Position numbers and translations under genes: made by a program. From Lingula anatina (taxonomy: Eukaryota > Brachiopoda > Lingulata > Lingulida > Lingulidae), in NCBI RefSeq assembly GCF_001039355.2, contig NW_019775690.1, positions 87,371-151,370 of the forward strand: DNA of 64,000 nt, in the 5' to 3' direction. The notes beneath the pieces are model-generated. The model was not told where the DNA came from and searched no databases. It was given only the letters and a program-made list of their open reading frames with translations. Of this stretch, positions 1 to 14,400 are shown piece after piece; within the stretch, counting starts at the first letter, position 1; every line of letters starts with the position of its first letter.

Positions 1-2422
1 TTTTCAGGATTTTCGCGGGCAAATTTAAGTGTAAGAATTATTACTATCGATCCACTGAGCTTATATTTCACTTAGAAGGGGAAACGGATACTCGTCTGCT
101 TACTTCAGGGCAAACAATAAGTGACTAGTGTATCTAGCTACTCGTCTCCATAAACCCGATCTTCCTAGCCCTAGACACGTTTCCATACACATTCCTCTGA
201 CACTACTGTAATTAAACTTGACGAGACCCCAGTCAAAAGGCCAAAAATACTCCGCAAACAATTGGGCTTATCACCAAAGCTAAACTAGTTTTACGAAGAT
301 CGAATCAATGGGCATTTTACTACAAGAATCGGGAAATTTGCACGAACGACGTTCTTGTGGTACGATCGTTTGTGCTGTTGTAGGGATACCGGATACGTTT
401 ATTTCAAACTTGATAAAAATGTGTGTACACAAAAAATTAAGTGTTGTATTTGACCTTCATTGTATCTCTCATATATAAAAACAGAAAAATCCCAAACAGA
501 TCGTGAAACGGGGGGAGTGTTTATTCCCCTACATTGCCCTCTAAGACTAATATTTTTCTAATAAGACATTGACCAGAAATGACCTGTCTCATGAGAAGTG
601 TCTACAGCCCAGAGCCGAAAATATAAAGCTTTGTTGAAAGAGCCAGCAAGGAAAAAGAGAAGAGTTTCCCACTTCATTCATTTTTGTCCAAAACATGTCG
701 CCTACTGTGTCATGTGCGCGTTTTACCTGACAGGTAAAAAGCGTCTCGTTTGTTCAAGCCACTTGAATTTTCATGTCCACGAACTATTCCCTTATCGCTT
801 AAATTGTCTGTAATTTTCTCTCGCCAAACCTAGTATCATCATTTCTCTAAACAGAGCAGGTAGCAGTTTCGTCTCACATGGGAGTCTTAATTAGAAATTA
901 ATCAAATAGAGACCTTCCTTATCGCTCCAATTATCAAGCAAAGAAAGGACTCTGTACTCTGTTCTTTACTATTGGGGGCACGGGCCTGTCTTTATTTCCA
1001 GTTTCATTTTGTCGCTATTAATAGAAAAGGAAATGACATCGGCCGTCAACAGTACCACAGTAATCGAGCATTGTTTTAAGGGATGGGAATTTACCTTGGA
1101 TAATTATCGAACATTTGAAACCACCAGCCATTGAAATTATAACGACAAACGTGTCCCTAAAAGTATTTTCAAGGTGTTTCACTGAAGCAGAGACATTCAT
1201 TTTAAATGCAGTGGAAAATATTTAATCAAACCAGCTACCCCGTGTTTTCATAACTTCGCTACAAAAGTTAATTTTGGAAATATCAGTAAAAGCTTACGAA
1301 TGAAGAGTCAAGAAAACAAGAAGCAAAATCAACAGAGAAAACCAAGTGCCTTTCAAACACCTTTGGTCGATGCTTTGCCTCGAAGGTTAAAGCAACAATC
1401 AAAGATGAAAACCTCTATAAAGCAAGAACAACAGTTGTGGGGCGCGCCTCGTGAAATGGATTTTACCCTGAAGTGCGGCAACGTTAAGGTTACGAAAAAG
1501 CATATAAGTTTCGGTCGATGAGATGCGGGAAAATGTGCAGACGCTAAAACGAAACGCTTATTAAATAAACATTCAAACAGAGACATTTCCGAAATGCAGA
1601 ATTAATTTCAAGAACTGTGTAAGCCCAATATCAGCTGGACTCGTATAACATTTAGAAATTGGTCTCATCTTTTGTGACAAAATGTCCCATCTTACGCATG
1701 CAAGTATGGATAAACATTTCAGGTGCAGCACACGCGAGTCCAGAATGAATGATCGATTGGGTTTGGAATTGCCTTGATTACATGTTAAAATTTAAGTTCC
1801 CTAATCTTAAAACGTAAATGTACCACAAACAAGGATGGGCTTAGTCCGTTACAGTCCCCGTTTTTCTAGTGCGCCGTTCTCTTTAAAAAAAGTATTGGGA
1901 CCTATTGTACGCGGGTGTAATTTTAAATAATTTTGTTATTTTAGTAATGAGTCACACAATAGCCCGAGGACTTTCACAACATGGGAGATATTGTCGATAA
2001 CTAAGGGAAAAAAAGATGCGAATGTGCCAATCCCGTACAATTCCCCCATCACTTTGCCCTTCAATTTTATTCCTATTTGTCCCGCCTTTCCAGTTTGTGG
2101 GGCCAAAGGGTGACAGGCTGATATGCGAAAGTGAATCAAAAGTATCAGTCAAGAAGGAAGATAGGGCTCACAATAATTGCGGTCCTTTCCCGGGTTTGGC
2201 ATTAATGACGTACACCGCACTATCATGTAAATAATACACATACGGATCATTTGTGTATCTTGATAAAAAAAAAATGTCTTGGAGGTACGTCTTGTCCCAA
2301 ATCAATCAGAATTAAATCAAAACAACTTCTGAGCGTTATGTACTGGAGTAAATGAAACATATTTCAGTTATTTCATTATATTAAAATATAATTATAATTT
2401 TTTTTTCTATTTTCTTTTCCAG
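1..2422. other. Upstream slit intron, CpG-rich
   Basis: I find no exon of the missing D1 N-terminus here, and no convincing gene. CpG is near its expected frequency, unlike the intron after 2.8 kb. The region ends in the polypyrimidine tract and AG acceptor of the D1 LRR3 exon. Confidence 0.6.
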
Positions 2423-2494
2423 ACGACTGAATCGTAATAAGTTAACCAGTCTGCCAGATCGTCTATTTGAGAAGACGCGGGGATTATATCGACT
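2423..2494 (+). CDS. slit: slit exon: D1 LRR3
   Basis: 72-nt exon, phase 2 at both ends, acceptor tttccag, donor gtaagt. It reads [15 protein letters not shown] and so on, matching the third LRR of Slit D1. It is isolated by 30 kb from the next exon and is CpG-rich, like the sequence around it. Confidence 0.93.
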
Positions 2495-5400
2495 GTAAGT
2501 CTAAACTTTCTTATCAATCCTGCGTACTGTCTGTCATTTTTTTTACGTTTGCAATAATCTTTTGAGCAAAATTTGAAACGCCGTCACAATCGACAATAGC
2601 TAGCGTAGGTTTTATTGCGTATGCGTACATGCTAAGAAGTATGGATGTTATTGGCGTTGCTTAAGGAGGAGCTCGGTGAATTGATTAGTTTACAGCGTTC
2701 ACTGAAGAAGTTTAAGTGTACGAGGTTGTTTGTGTTAAACCCCTGCCCCTACATTTCAGTTTGTTTCTGAACTCTACAGCACTAGTCTTTAATCTAAAAC
2801 GATAAGTTTTGCTAAAATTAATCTCTCTGCAAATCCCAAGCAAATAATAACCCCAATCAATATCAATTCTACTTGTATTTATTCAAACATCACCTTACCA
2901 CTTACAGGATAACAACTCGATGGCCAGTTTCCATCTAAAGTGCTCCATACTTGGTATTTATCATCTGAATAAAGGCATAATCATTACACTTAGTAATTTC
3001 AAGTTGATAAGAGGAGTCATAAGCCTTTGACAAGACACCTCCTCTGATTGCCAGGTTGACAGTCACCCCTCTAACCCTGGCTCTGACCACAGAAATAGAT
3101 TATTAGATCATTATATCCATCATTTTTGTCATCCTTTGACACAGTATTTGGAAACATATATGGCATGTCACCACAGGAACTGGCATTCCCCCCACATTAT
3201 TAGGAAGCATCTAAATAATTTACATTCCGTACCTTTATGGAAAAAAATATTTAAGTGACATTCAGCTGGACTGAAAATATCACATAGCACCACTGTTTAA
3301 AAGTACAGCCTTGGGATTTATATTAAGCTGATCACTTTTAGAGAATCTCACCCTTGCCATCATTCTGTAGTACACATTAACTAGGCTTTAAAAGGCTTTC
3401 AAACTGTGCATTCTGAAAGATCTATTTTTCTCATACAAAGGTTCACAAAATCACAAACACTCAAGCCCTAAGGGCAAAAAGATCTGTTTTGACAGCTCCT
3501 GAAATCCCTACAATCAATTCCCCTATGAGATCAACAAAAATTAAAATAATTACATTTCTAAATGTAGTTCAAATGGTCCTTTTACAAAGACAATGGCAAT
3601 TGTTTAAGTAATGACAATATCTAGTAGAGCCAATTTCACCCGTTAAAGAAAGACGAGGATGATGAAGTCATGCAGAACAGAGTTCATTGTAGAAAGGTGA
3701 TAGACAACATAAGGTACCAGAAAAGGATTAGGAATGGATCAAGAACATTTAACCCTGAAACCCTAAGTGCAATTTCCAGACACATAACTCTATTGTTTAC
3801 TGCATTGTACCATTGTTCATTACGTATACCTACATAACTGTATAGCACAAGAATTACAGTGGTCACATCATTCTACAGAAGGTTCAAGCTTGTTGTGGAA
3901 GCCAAAGAATGAACACTGATTATAACTAATACAAATAGCATCCTATCCTTCTTACTTGAACCAGGATTTAATAAAGTGGTTGTAAATTAGCTGCAGCAAT
4001 AATTGTGCCTCACGGTGACATGTGCCTGGCAACAAATCCTCTGGCAGTTGTGGGGACCCTTGAAAAGTGAAAACGTCTGCTTAGTGCCAACTACAGCGAA
4101 AGTGCGGGTTATCCCCTATGTCAAGAGAGTTGATTACTGATTTCAATAGCAAACTCAAGTGCCTCAATGAGATACAAATATTTCTTATTTAACACTTGGG
4201 AACATGCAATACCCATTTCCAATGTAGAGGGTAGCAGAAAGCAAGCAGGTGACAAGTGGACATTTGGATTATGAAACAGAGCTGTGTAAAGTCTGCCCGT
4301 TTGAAGATTTAGATATTAATCTGACGCTTGTCAACTTAGACAACTTGTGCACCTGTATTCAAAACCATGAGTTGTAATTTATGAATGGTTAATTTTATTC
4401 AAAAAACCAGGAAATGAGCGATCAATTTTTAAGGTTTTCCCATATATATATATTGAGATGATTTAATCAAGTAGACTTTTTTCATATCTAAATCAGTAAA
4501 AACCCAAATCAAACATCAGTGGTTTGGATGTGGCTTACAAAACTCCCATATCCTGCTGTCAACTTGCCGTCTGCTACAGTTATATCTCCGCATTATCTCT
4601 AATTTAGTCACAATTTTACAAAGACCCCCTACACCTCGGGGCTTAGAAACCAACATAACATCCACAAACTAAACCTCAACACAATAAATTACTCCTATAT
4701 TAAGTCTTAAGACTCCTGAACAGAAAACCATAGGTTACGTTGTAAATGGCTTTCAGAAGACCTCAGTGATAAGCAGTGATTTTCTTCGTCTTAGTCATTA
4801 TTTCCCTTGCTTGATAAACCATGCCTGTAGAGGAGAGAAAATTCAACCATCCAGTAGTCATGTGTCATATGGTATCCATTTTCCATCCATATCTGAAAAA
4901 AATAACCATATTCAGAACTCTTGAAGCATGATAGCCCCCAGTGAATGACATTTGCTCATCTAGAGTTGTAAACCCTCAACCAGATCACATTGGGTTGTAT
5001 GTGTGCATGTGTGTGTTTTTATCACTCCACTGAATGAAAACTAGCTGGAATGGGATCCTGGTTCTGTATTATCTATGACAAGATCTGGCTTTTTAAACCA
5101 TGCATCAATTATTAAGTGTCTGATCCTCTTCACTGATACACCTGGAACTCTTTCAAGCATGCTCAGCTTGCTAGTAAGGTCCACTGGTTTCTGAATAGCT
5201 GAGTATTTTCATGTCTGTGCTGCAAAAAAGCATTCCCTTGTTTTTTATCTATAGTGTGTGGGCTGTGTTTTTTCAATGGTTTACTATTGTACTTAGAACG
5301 TGCACTTAAAATTGAAATAATAACCCACTTAGGTCAATGACTTTCTCAAATGATATACAATTTGGTATATGTCTTTTGCTTTCTCATATCTTGTTTTAAA

Positions 5401-8400
5401 CCATCAGGTAAAGTCAAATTGTAGATAAAATGTCCTCATGAAAATATTAATATTAAAATTTATCTGCTTATAATTAATTTTTACAAATATTTGGAAACAA
5501 AATATCACATTGATTTCTCATGAAGAGAGCAATATGTTATGAATTCAAAATGATTCAAATGAAAGCCAGACAAAAAACAAGCTTCGAGAGTTTTCTGAAA
5601 CACTACACACCATATCATGTCGATCACAATTTCCTTCTCTTCAATCATGGTGAGTGGATTGACTGTGCAAATATTAATTTTCACCTGTATATTTCGTGGG
5701 AAAGTTGGTGATAGATTGGTCTTTTTTTTTTCAAGAACAGTCAGTAGGGTCCAATGAAAACGGCAATTTGGAGTGTCCCTTTAACTTAATACAAAATGCT
5801 TTGATGGTTGACACTCTTGAAGTACTTTGTGCATGGGCAAGTTGAGTAATTTTGTCAGGTTCAATGCATTTTAAAGCATGGTCAAAATCAGTATAACATT
5901 TCCTTTGGTCAACAGTATGGAATTTAATTTATAAAACATTGACTAATGTTAAGCATTTCACTAGAAAAACTAGCCAGTCAATAAAATAACTGTTTGCATC
6001 AACCACTTACTTAATATACCTCTCTGAATTATCAAGCTAAACTTGTGTAAGTTAATTGTGAGGTCTTTCTGTTCAATGTCTCCTTGTTCATCAGTGAAAT
6101 ACCCTGCAGCTCTGTAGTGAAGTGTTGTGATGATTCATTATGTACTAACAAGCTGCTGCCAGAAACAGCTCGAGTAGGGAAAAAAAATCAGAATATTGAC
6201 CTGGAACTAAACGTCTTCTATGTGGAAATCTGATGCAAGGCTCTTCATATCTCAGGCACATATCAGATCAGGTGGGGGATATTACCCTGAGTCACAAGGA
6301 TCGTTAACTTAATTACCAAACTTTACCTACAGCAAATCTAGAGGCATGGTGCTTGAGTTTAGAATATTTAAATTATCTGTTTACACTTAGAATAAATGGG
6401 GCATCTTTTCGAAAATGACTATGACAAAAAGAGTGCCTTCTTCTGGTTTCTGAACTTTTCAAGATTATTGAGGAAAAATTTGAAAAAAAACCCAGTAATT
6501 TGAGCTATATCTACTGAAAGACTACTCTGGTTTCGTCCTGATATATGTGGACGAAAATACATTTGATTTCCACAACAAAACTAGATTAGCGGAGGCTTCC
6601 TCTTTTGAAAATACCTTTTGTTGGCACATCGTGACCACACATAAAACTGCAGTATCTTTTTGGTATCTGTACTGTAGGTCTGAGACTGGGTTACGGTGGC
6701 AAAGATCCACAGTTTTGTATGAAGTGTGTAAATTGAAGATTGTTACTAAGCTTTTGCATTGTTCGACACCACACCCAACAATCACATAGCTTGCCTGTTT
6801 GTCCTATCAAGTTAGAAACAGAATATGACACCCAGCAGAAAAAATTAGATTGCATAACAGAAATTTTTAAGAAAAACATAAAAAGAATACCAACAATTTA
6901 TTACTATAACCCCTAATTTCCTATCATTTAATAAAGACAGATACACTCATTACCCAAATCTGTTTCCTTTTACCGTGTAAGACTTTTTATGGTATGTCAG
7001 GTGAATGAAATATCACGTTGATAATGAGAACTAATGGCAGGGTCAAATGCAGGGTAGTTCAACAATACCCAGCATCTGAAGAGCTCTAACAAGGGCATCT
7101 GATATCACAGGTCTGTTGTAGAACCACTCGATATGAACTAATTGAATTCAATGCATTTAGTTAGGTAGGGGAGACATGTGATGATCAAAGTCTTAACTCA
7201 CAATCCTCAACAATTGTAAACAATTCATTTCTGCAATTTTACAAGAGAATTAAGATAAAGCGTTGAAAGGAATTAAGGAATGTGAATTCCACCTGCAAGG
7301 GGAGTGCTTGTATTGTTAGCATTAGTCTAGAGTGCAGAAGGAAATCATATATAATAACTGGTATCTTGCTGTGATACCTAGATTGAAGACATACCTACGA
7401 GTATGCTATTAATAGTGTCATGAATTTTAATGCACAATTTCCCTGCAGTGCTTTAATGATACGTTGATGTAGCAAAAAACAAATACATGTCCTATGTAAG
7501 CTTAATTACACAGCATTTAACCTATACTGACAACACAATGTGATCTGAACAATATATCAAGTAGGTGTATCTGGAATGTAGTTATCTGCAGCACAGAGAA
7601 AACAGACCATTTTCAATCTTTGGTCTGTTGATCATGGAGAACATGAATCCCTTTTGCAATCTAATAATTCCCTGATCTGATCAGAATTTCTCTCCGGCCT
7701 GTCAAAGAGATTTTCTCTAACAAAACATGAGGAGTGTAATTGATTGTGTCCTATCAATGATATCTTACAAGGGTTTCGTCACATTCATATCCCAGACCTT
7801 GTCTTGACAGAATTCTGTAAGCTGAGAAAAGAGTGAACTTTAATATCTCGTCCTCTAGGCATTTCATAATGTCATTCGTATTTGAGGGAGCGGGGAGGAA
7901 GGGAGAGAAAGGTAGAAGAGAAAGAGCCAGGAAAAGCTTTTTAACCGCATCTTTAAAATCTGCTCGAAGCATTAAGGGTAAAAACAAGTATTCTTAAAAT
8001 CTCTTTTATGCATCTGTGCATGTACTTCAAGTATTAAACTGCTGAACAAACTGACATGTTGTCCAACCACAAAGTTTACCTTAACAGTTATACCATGCAA
8101 CAGTAGCACACAGTTAAGTATAAAGTTTCAATGAACTTTTGAAAGAAAATACATGAGGAATTCTTTTTACTGGTTTATGAGTCTTGTTCTATATTGGTCT
8201 TTTTCATGATTTTGCCTATACTGTAAAGTCTACATAGTGGAAAACAATATCTTACTGACATTTCCATGTATAAAAACATTTACCTTTATTACTCAATCAA
8301 AACACAAAAATAGCTCTTATCCCATGCTGGTCATCACCATGTAGAACTGCACTCATACTGTGAACTATTCTTGAAAACTTGTTTTAATCCCTAATAAAAC

Positions 8401-11400
8401 AACCAAGAAGCATTAAAATAAAATAACATATCATATTCAAATGCCACAGATAACAGGCTCTTTCTTGAACATAGTTTGGGAAATAATTGAAAAACGAACC
8501 CTAAAAGAAAGCATTTGGTAAATTTTCACTGTAAAGTCGTGTTTCCTGCCTAGTTGGGCTGACCTATCTCTATACACAGGATATACAACCCATCTTACCA
8601 TCTTAGCAGGCTGTCTGATTACTTATAGCTCACCAAAGAAAGCAAATCTTATCCCTTAGATTCTCCAAACTCACTACCATTTAAATTGAATGCTATTAAA
8701 TTATCTTCATATGGTAACCTTATTTTAATGATATTCCAAGATAAGAAGTACCAAGATATATCAACCCAACTTCACTGGAAACACTACATAAGGATCTCCA
8801 CAAAGGAAAGAACAAACATGCTGAAATGTCTACACTCAAATTTACTGTGGGTCACTTATTTGTTTCTCAGTAGGAAGTCCCACTAGCAATCCAGCTATTT
8901 TACTCTTGTAAACACAAGAACATACATTTTGGGAGTAGATTGAAGTAGTATTTGGTTGTTTTTTCTTGTAATGAAACATACTTCAACCAAGCACATAAAA
9001 ACAACTCACTGAATTACACATGGCCAGGGTTAAAATCTGTGTGGGCCTGGAGAGAAAATAATAAAGATAATATTTTCTTAATTTTACCTCTAATTATGAG
9101 TGTATAAAATATTCTTTTGATGGATAACCCGCCCCTGCAAAAACAGATAAATAATGTAATTAAATATCTTTAAAAAGGTCAAATACCATATTTTAACTGT
9201 AGATGGATAGCTGCAATCTCTCATTAATGTGTAGTCACATAGCAATATAATCCAAGCACAAAAAAGGCCATTTATCCTTTAAGATATAGATATCGTCTGC
9301 AAAATATAGTCTTAAAGAATTGCCAGGTCAGCACTAAATGCCCTGCCAGTGCTAAGAAGTAACCTTTAAAAGCTTTGCTTTTTATTTACTGCATCATAAG
9401 CAATTTTGACAGTGCAGGATCATTATTTCCTATGGATCAGGTATTCAGTCTATGTCCTTCACGTCTGTATTAGCAGCCACCCCAAACTCTGGCCATTAAC
9501 ATTTCCCCCCATGGCACGCGGTTGATGGAGTGCGATTCCAATCAGGGCAATTTAGCATCTTTACACTTAATTCTATGCAGTCAGCTTCATTAAATGAGAC
9601 AGCTTATAACTTAGGATGAAAATGTCAGGTATAAATGAGTTGGACCTTTCAGCAAGATTTACCTTTATTTTCCTATATCCAGGTAAATTGTGAACAAATA
9701 AGGTCGGTTCTAACATCAACATATCATGATTTTGCATGAAAAATGTTTCAAACGTCAAATCAGCTGAGCAGTGCTTATGATGGTCTAAAGGAAGAGGAAA
9801 ATCTCATTAAGTTAGTAACTTAAAGTCAACCTTTTAAAAGTCCGACCAATTCATCAGGGAGAGGTCCCATGTCAACACCAGGGGAACACACCTATGCAAT
9901 TAAAAAAAAAAGCCTGCCTAATTTAATTTCTTTGGATAATAGTAACACCATACTAATTTGGGCCACAGGCAATGGAGCACACCGTACAATGTTTTGACCT
10001 GTCATGTAGCATTTGCAACCTTGTGTGTCTTTGACAACATACCATATGGTGCTGCCTTGAATTCCAAGGTGTCCCAATACATCATCTTACCAATCTTGCA
10101 TAAAACAGGTTCAAAAGAAAGAAAAATACCATTGACTTAAAATATCTTTAACAAGATAAGTTGAAATAATTACTAACTTTCATGATTAAATTAGTGGCTT
10201 GGTAGCTATCTCAGAGTTATCCCAGCTAAAAATAAATTTCCTTAAAGCCAGATCTAAGACAAACTGAGGCATGAAATACCAACTAATGGACTAAACTAGG
10301 TAAGTAGCTGGAGAGCTCCATTCCTCTAGAAACTGTCCATTCTCTTTGGCTAAAAAAAAATCGGGTTTGACCAACTGGCTTGTTTCTGGTTGACTTATGC
10401 TCATCATTTTCATTTATAATTAAGACATTCAATTTTAATGTATTTCTAGGAAACACACATAAAAAAACTTTTAATTGCCATATGTGAACTGCATTAATTA
10501 TCATAGGTGTGCAGGCTACTAGCAAGTGCACTGTATTTTCTTAGTCAGGTAATATTAATTTTATTTTGGTCCGTGAACCCCGAATACAGGAAATCTTGTT
10601 TCACTTTTGAATTCATTCAGATTTTAGGCTTGATTTTCTGTTAAGGTATAAATTTGTATTTATATTGGTCATGTAAACTGGTTGGGTCAGTACAGTAGCT
10701 GTCAATGGACTTTTCCATTCCTTCATCCAAGTGTACTGTTTAGTGGCATCACCATCACAACACTGCTACACAGCTGTGGAGGTTTTATTGGTGTCAAGGA
10801 TGTCCCTGTTAGCAATGCCAGTCTATTTCAATGATTTATTTCTTCACAAAATACAAACTAGTTGCCCCTTGCTGTTTTCTTCAACTGTCTGACACATTCT
10901 GTCTAACCTAAAGCATGGCTTGTCATATGTTGTCTCTCTTTTCTACAATGTGTTTCCTTTCTAGGGACTTTTATGATCTCCCCTATGGAAAAATGGAGGT
11001 AAATCATAATTCATCTGAGCCAGTACTGAGCATTTTGACACTAATTTTTAGAAGAGAGGCAAATAAACTGGAGGGCAAATTCTGCCACCAAAAGTGTAAC
11101 TGTTGAGAAGTTTGTAGTGCGTTTATTAGCCCAAAACACGGAAGGAAACAATTTTATTCAAAGATGAACCATAGGGTGAATGAATTTTCTATTAAAACAG
11201 ACTCTTAAGGCATGGATTTATGTGTAGTAGATTAAAAAATCCAAGTTATCTCAGGTCATATATCTCAAACAATGAAGTGCTCAATAGTTTCCTGAAGCAG
11301 GTTGACTCAGATATTAGGTAAACATTAATTTTTATGTGAATTAGCATTGTAGATTTATACTGACACTCAGTTAAGTTCCAGTCGACCTTTTTCATTAATT

Positions 11401-14400
11401 ACATATTGTTTCTAATAATTCAATACAAACAATTCTTAAATTTCACAGAAAGCCCAGATATTGAAAAACTTTCTACTTTGGACAATGACTATTTACCCTG
11501 GATACAGCTGTGAAAACTCCACCATAAATGAAATCTTTGGGCGGGTGTTTTTTAAATGCATGAAGAATAATAGAGTTTCGAGTCCATTTATTTCATTTAC
11601 TTCATTTACGGCATCTTTAATTCAATTACAATGAAAACTGATTTAAAGGCGGTTACTCCCCATTGTTAACCTGACAGTAGCAAGTAAAAATATACAAGTA
11701 TAACAAACTTGGATTACTTAAATTTGGTCATCTGGAAAGTATAAATGCCTATCCCATTTTATACAATCCCCTTTGAACTCGAGGAGAAATTGAAAAGATA
11801 ATCTTTGGAATGTGGTATAGAAATTAACAATTGTAAATGTTTTGTCTGTCAATCATTGTTTCAATTGATTCTTTGCACATTCTATCCTTGGCTTGAATAG
11901 AATGTCACCAAAATTTCAAGAGCTAGTTCAAAGGGTACAGCAGCAAAGGCCACCCATGCCACCCAATTGATCTTGGAAATTTGTCAGAGTCTTCATGGAT
12001 AATAGTGGGCGTAAAATGGTAAAATCTCTATAAAAAGAGGGACGATGTGACAGTTAGGTAAACTAAGTATAAAGCAGCTTTACTGTATTATCATTACCCA
12101 TACTCAGGGCTCCAAATTATACTTATCAAGCCAGAGATATGGTATCTCTTAACGAAACAAGGAGCCCATTGGCAGTACATGCACTACAGCATTTCGTAGC
12201 CTTGGGCCTATAGATATAAGCCAGCTAGTTGGCTGGTTTACTGGTTTGTCACACAGATAGATGCACATGTACTACACAGACCATCTCCCCTGCCAGACAT
12301 ATACACAGTAAATTGTGCATCCACTTAACCCTGTCAACCTCTACTTCCCAAGACAACATGCCAAGTGCTCAGTTTTATTGCTGTCATAAGGTGTAAACGG
12401 AGCCCTATTTTGAACAAATATCTTATCCTGATATAACATGGTATTTCCTTAGTTGAAGGTATAAAGACCAGGCTAATAAAATATCTTCATTCCATCACTC
12501 GTTCGTCTTTCGTCATCATCGAGAAGCCAATCTGGTTTTATTTTGGTGTAAAAAGTGAACATGTTTATTCTCTCCTTCCCCACATGTTGGCAATCTCCAG
12601 TGTCTGGACCAAGCTGCACAGAGACATGGTTGCTATTAAAGAAAGAAATCCATTTAAGATGGCTGAAGACCTCCTGAATTATTACCCATTGTTGCAATGA
12701 CAATCTATGGTTTTCAAAAGGTCAAAAAAATTGGGATTGATTTTTGCTGTAAGGAAAATGTAGCTATTTATGCCACCCTGACAGGCTCTGGTTGTGACCT
12801 CCAAATTCTTCATCATGGAGATGGTGAAAACTTTTAACATAGGACAGATGATGTATTGAGACACATAGACCATAACACACCTTACCATGTTACTGTACTC
12901 TGAAAACAATTTTAAGGAATTTGATTTTTTTCTTCTTCTAGATGAGCCTTTACGTGACAAGAGAATCAATCAGCTCAAAATCCTGAGGTTAAGAAATCAT
13001 TATCAAAGTGATATATATATTCGAAGCATATCAGACTGTTCACACATTCAGTAGAATTTATATACAGTAAATGTTGTATTAGTAACAACCTAGATAAGCC
13101 AATCCTTAAGTAATAACATGGATCTTGATAAGGGGTGCTGCTGGAATTCTATTTTATTCAATGTCATATGAACACTTCAATAATACCAATAAGCTTAATA
13201 AGCTCTGCAGCATTATGTTGCTTAAAATCCACAACAATAAGTTCTTTCCAAACAAAAGTGGTGACTATCAGTTTAAAATTGTGAAATATCCTCAGAGGTA
13301 AAATCCCATATTGGGACAAAATAGCATGAAATTCTTTCAACTGATTATGGTTAAGAGCTCTTATAACACCTTTTGGAGAGCCACTCCAAGATCCAATTTT
13401 CAGAAATCCTTGCAATTCTGTCAGGAGCATGGGTACAGCTGTGTTTGTATAAAAATCATAGATCAAAGAAAACCTCAAAGGCCAACTATGTATCTAACAG
13501 GCCACCTATCTGGGACCAGAGGGCCACTAAAACTGTTTTTGGACCCAATTTCAAAGGAACTTTTGTATTATCAAAGAGAAAAACACTAAATCTGTGCTGA
13601 AATCAAGTCATATTTGATAACGCATTGATGTTTTACTTGTGACATTATAGCTTGACATGGATGTGAACTCTCCAGAACAGGTGGAAGAGACCTGTCGATA
13701 TGTAACTCTAGGATAAATATACTCTGCTTGTACAAAAAACAAGATCATTAAACTGTATCATCAAACCAGGGATACTTAATACAAGAATCGGTTTTGTACA
13801 ATTACTTGATAATCCTCCAACAAAGTGCACAATTGGTCATGTATTCTAGAAAATCACTTGCCCTACAGGGTCCCTCACAGTAAAAAATAAGTTCCAGGTT
13901 GACTTTGTTAAAAATAACAGCGGACCTTAAGATGCTGGGCTCACACGCACTTGCAAGGGCTGATGGTCAGACAAACGTGTACAGCAGAATGTTTGAATTA
14001 ACTTGTTACAAATGTAAAATAGGGATAAAGGATGGGGTTTTATTTGCCCACTTTTTTTACTGATTAAAAATAGCCTGACTTCACATCTATGCCTGCCCTT
14101 GTCCAAGATGTGGAGAAATAGATTGCAGCTGTTACAAGTTTTCGGACGCATTTATCACATGTAAATCTCCACCTCACTGCCTTGTTACTAAGTAACCCAC
14201 TACATACTATCTCTGCTTTTTCTACCACTTTCCAGAGGCAACAACATTGTTTGGATGTAGGTTAATGTAATATAACACCAGCACTTCAAACTGAACCATT
14301 CCTGTTTCTTTCTGGCCATACCCCTCAATGGAAGCCTCCCAACTGTGTTGGACAAACACTTCACACCTCCATCATAGCATCATAAAGACTAATTGTAAAG

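Noticed and set aside
598-2234. Several 60-77 codon frames in the first 2.3 kb
   Set aside because: None shows a signal peptide, LRRNT or LRR expected of the missing slit exons, and strands overlap each other as shadows.
10965-10998. 34-nt block between ctttctag and gtaaat
   Set aside because: Too short to judge and not in phase with the slit exons on either side.
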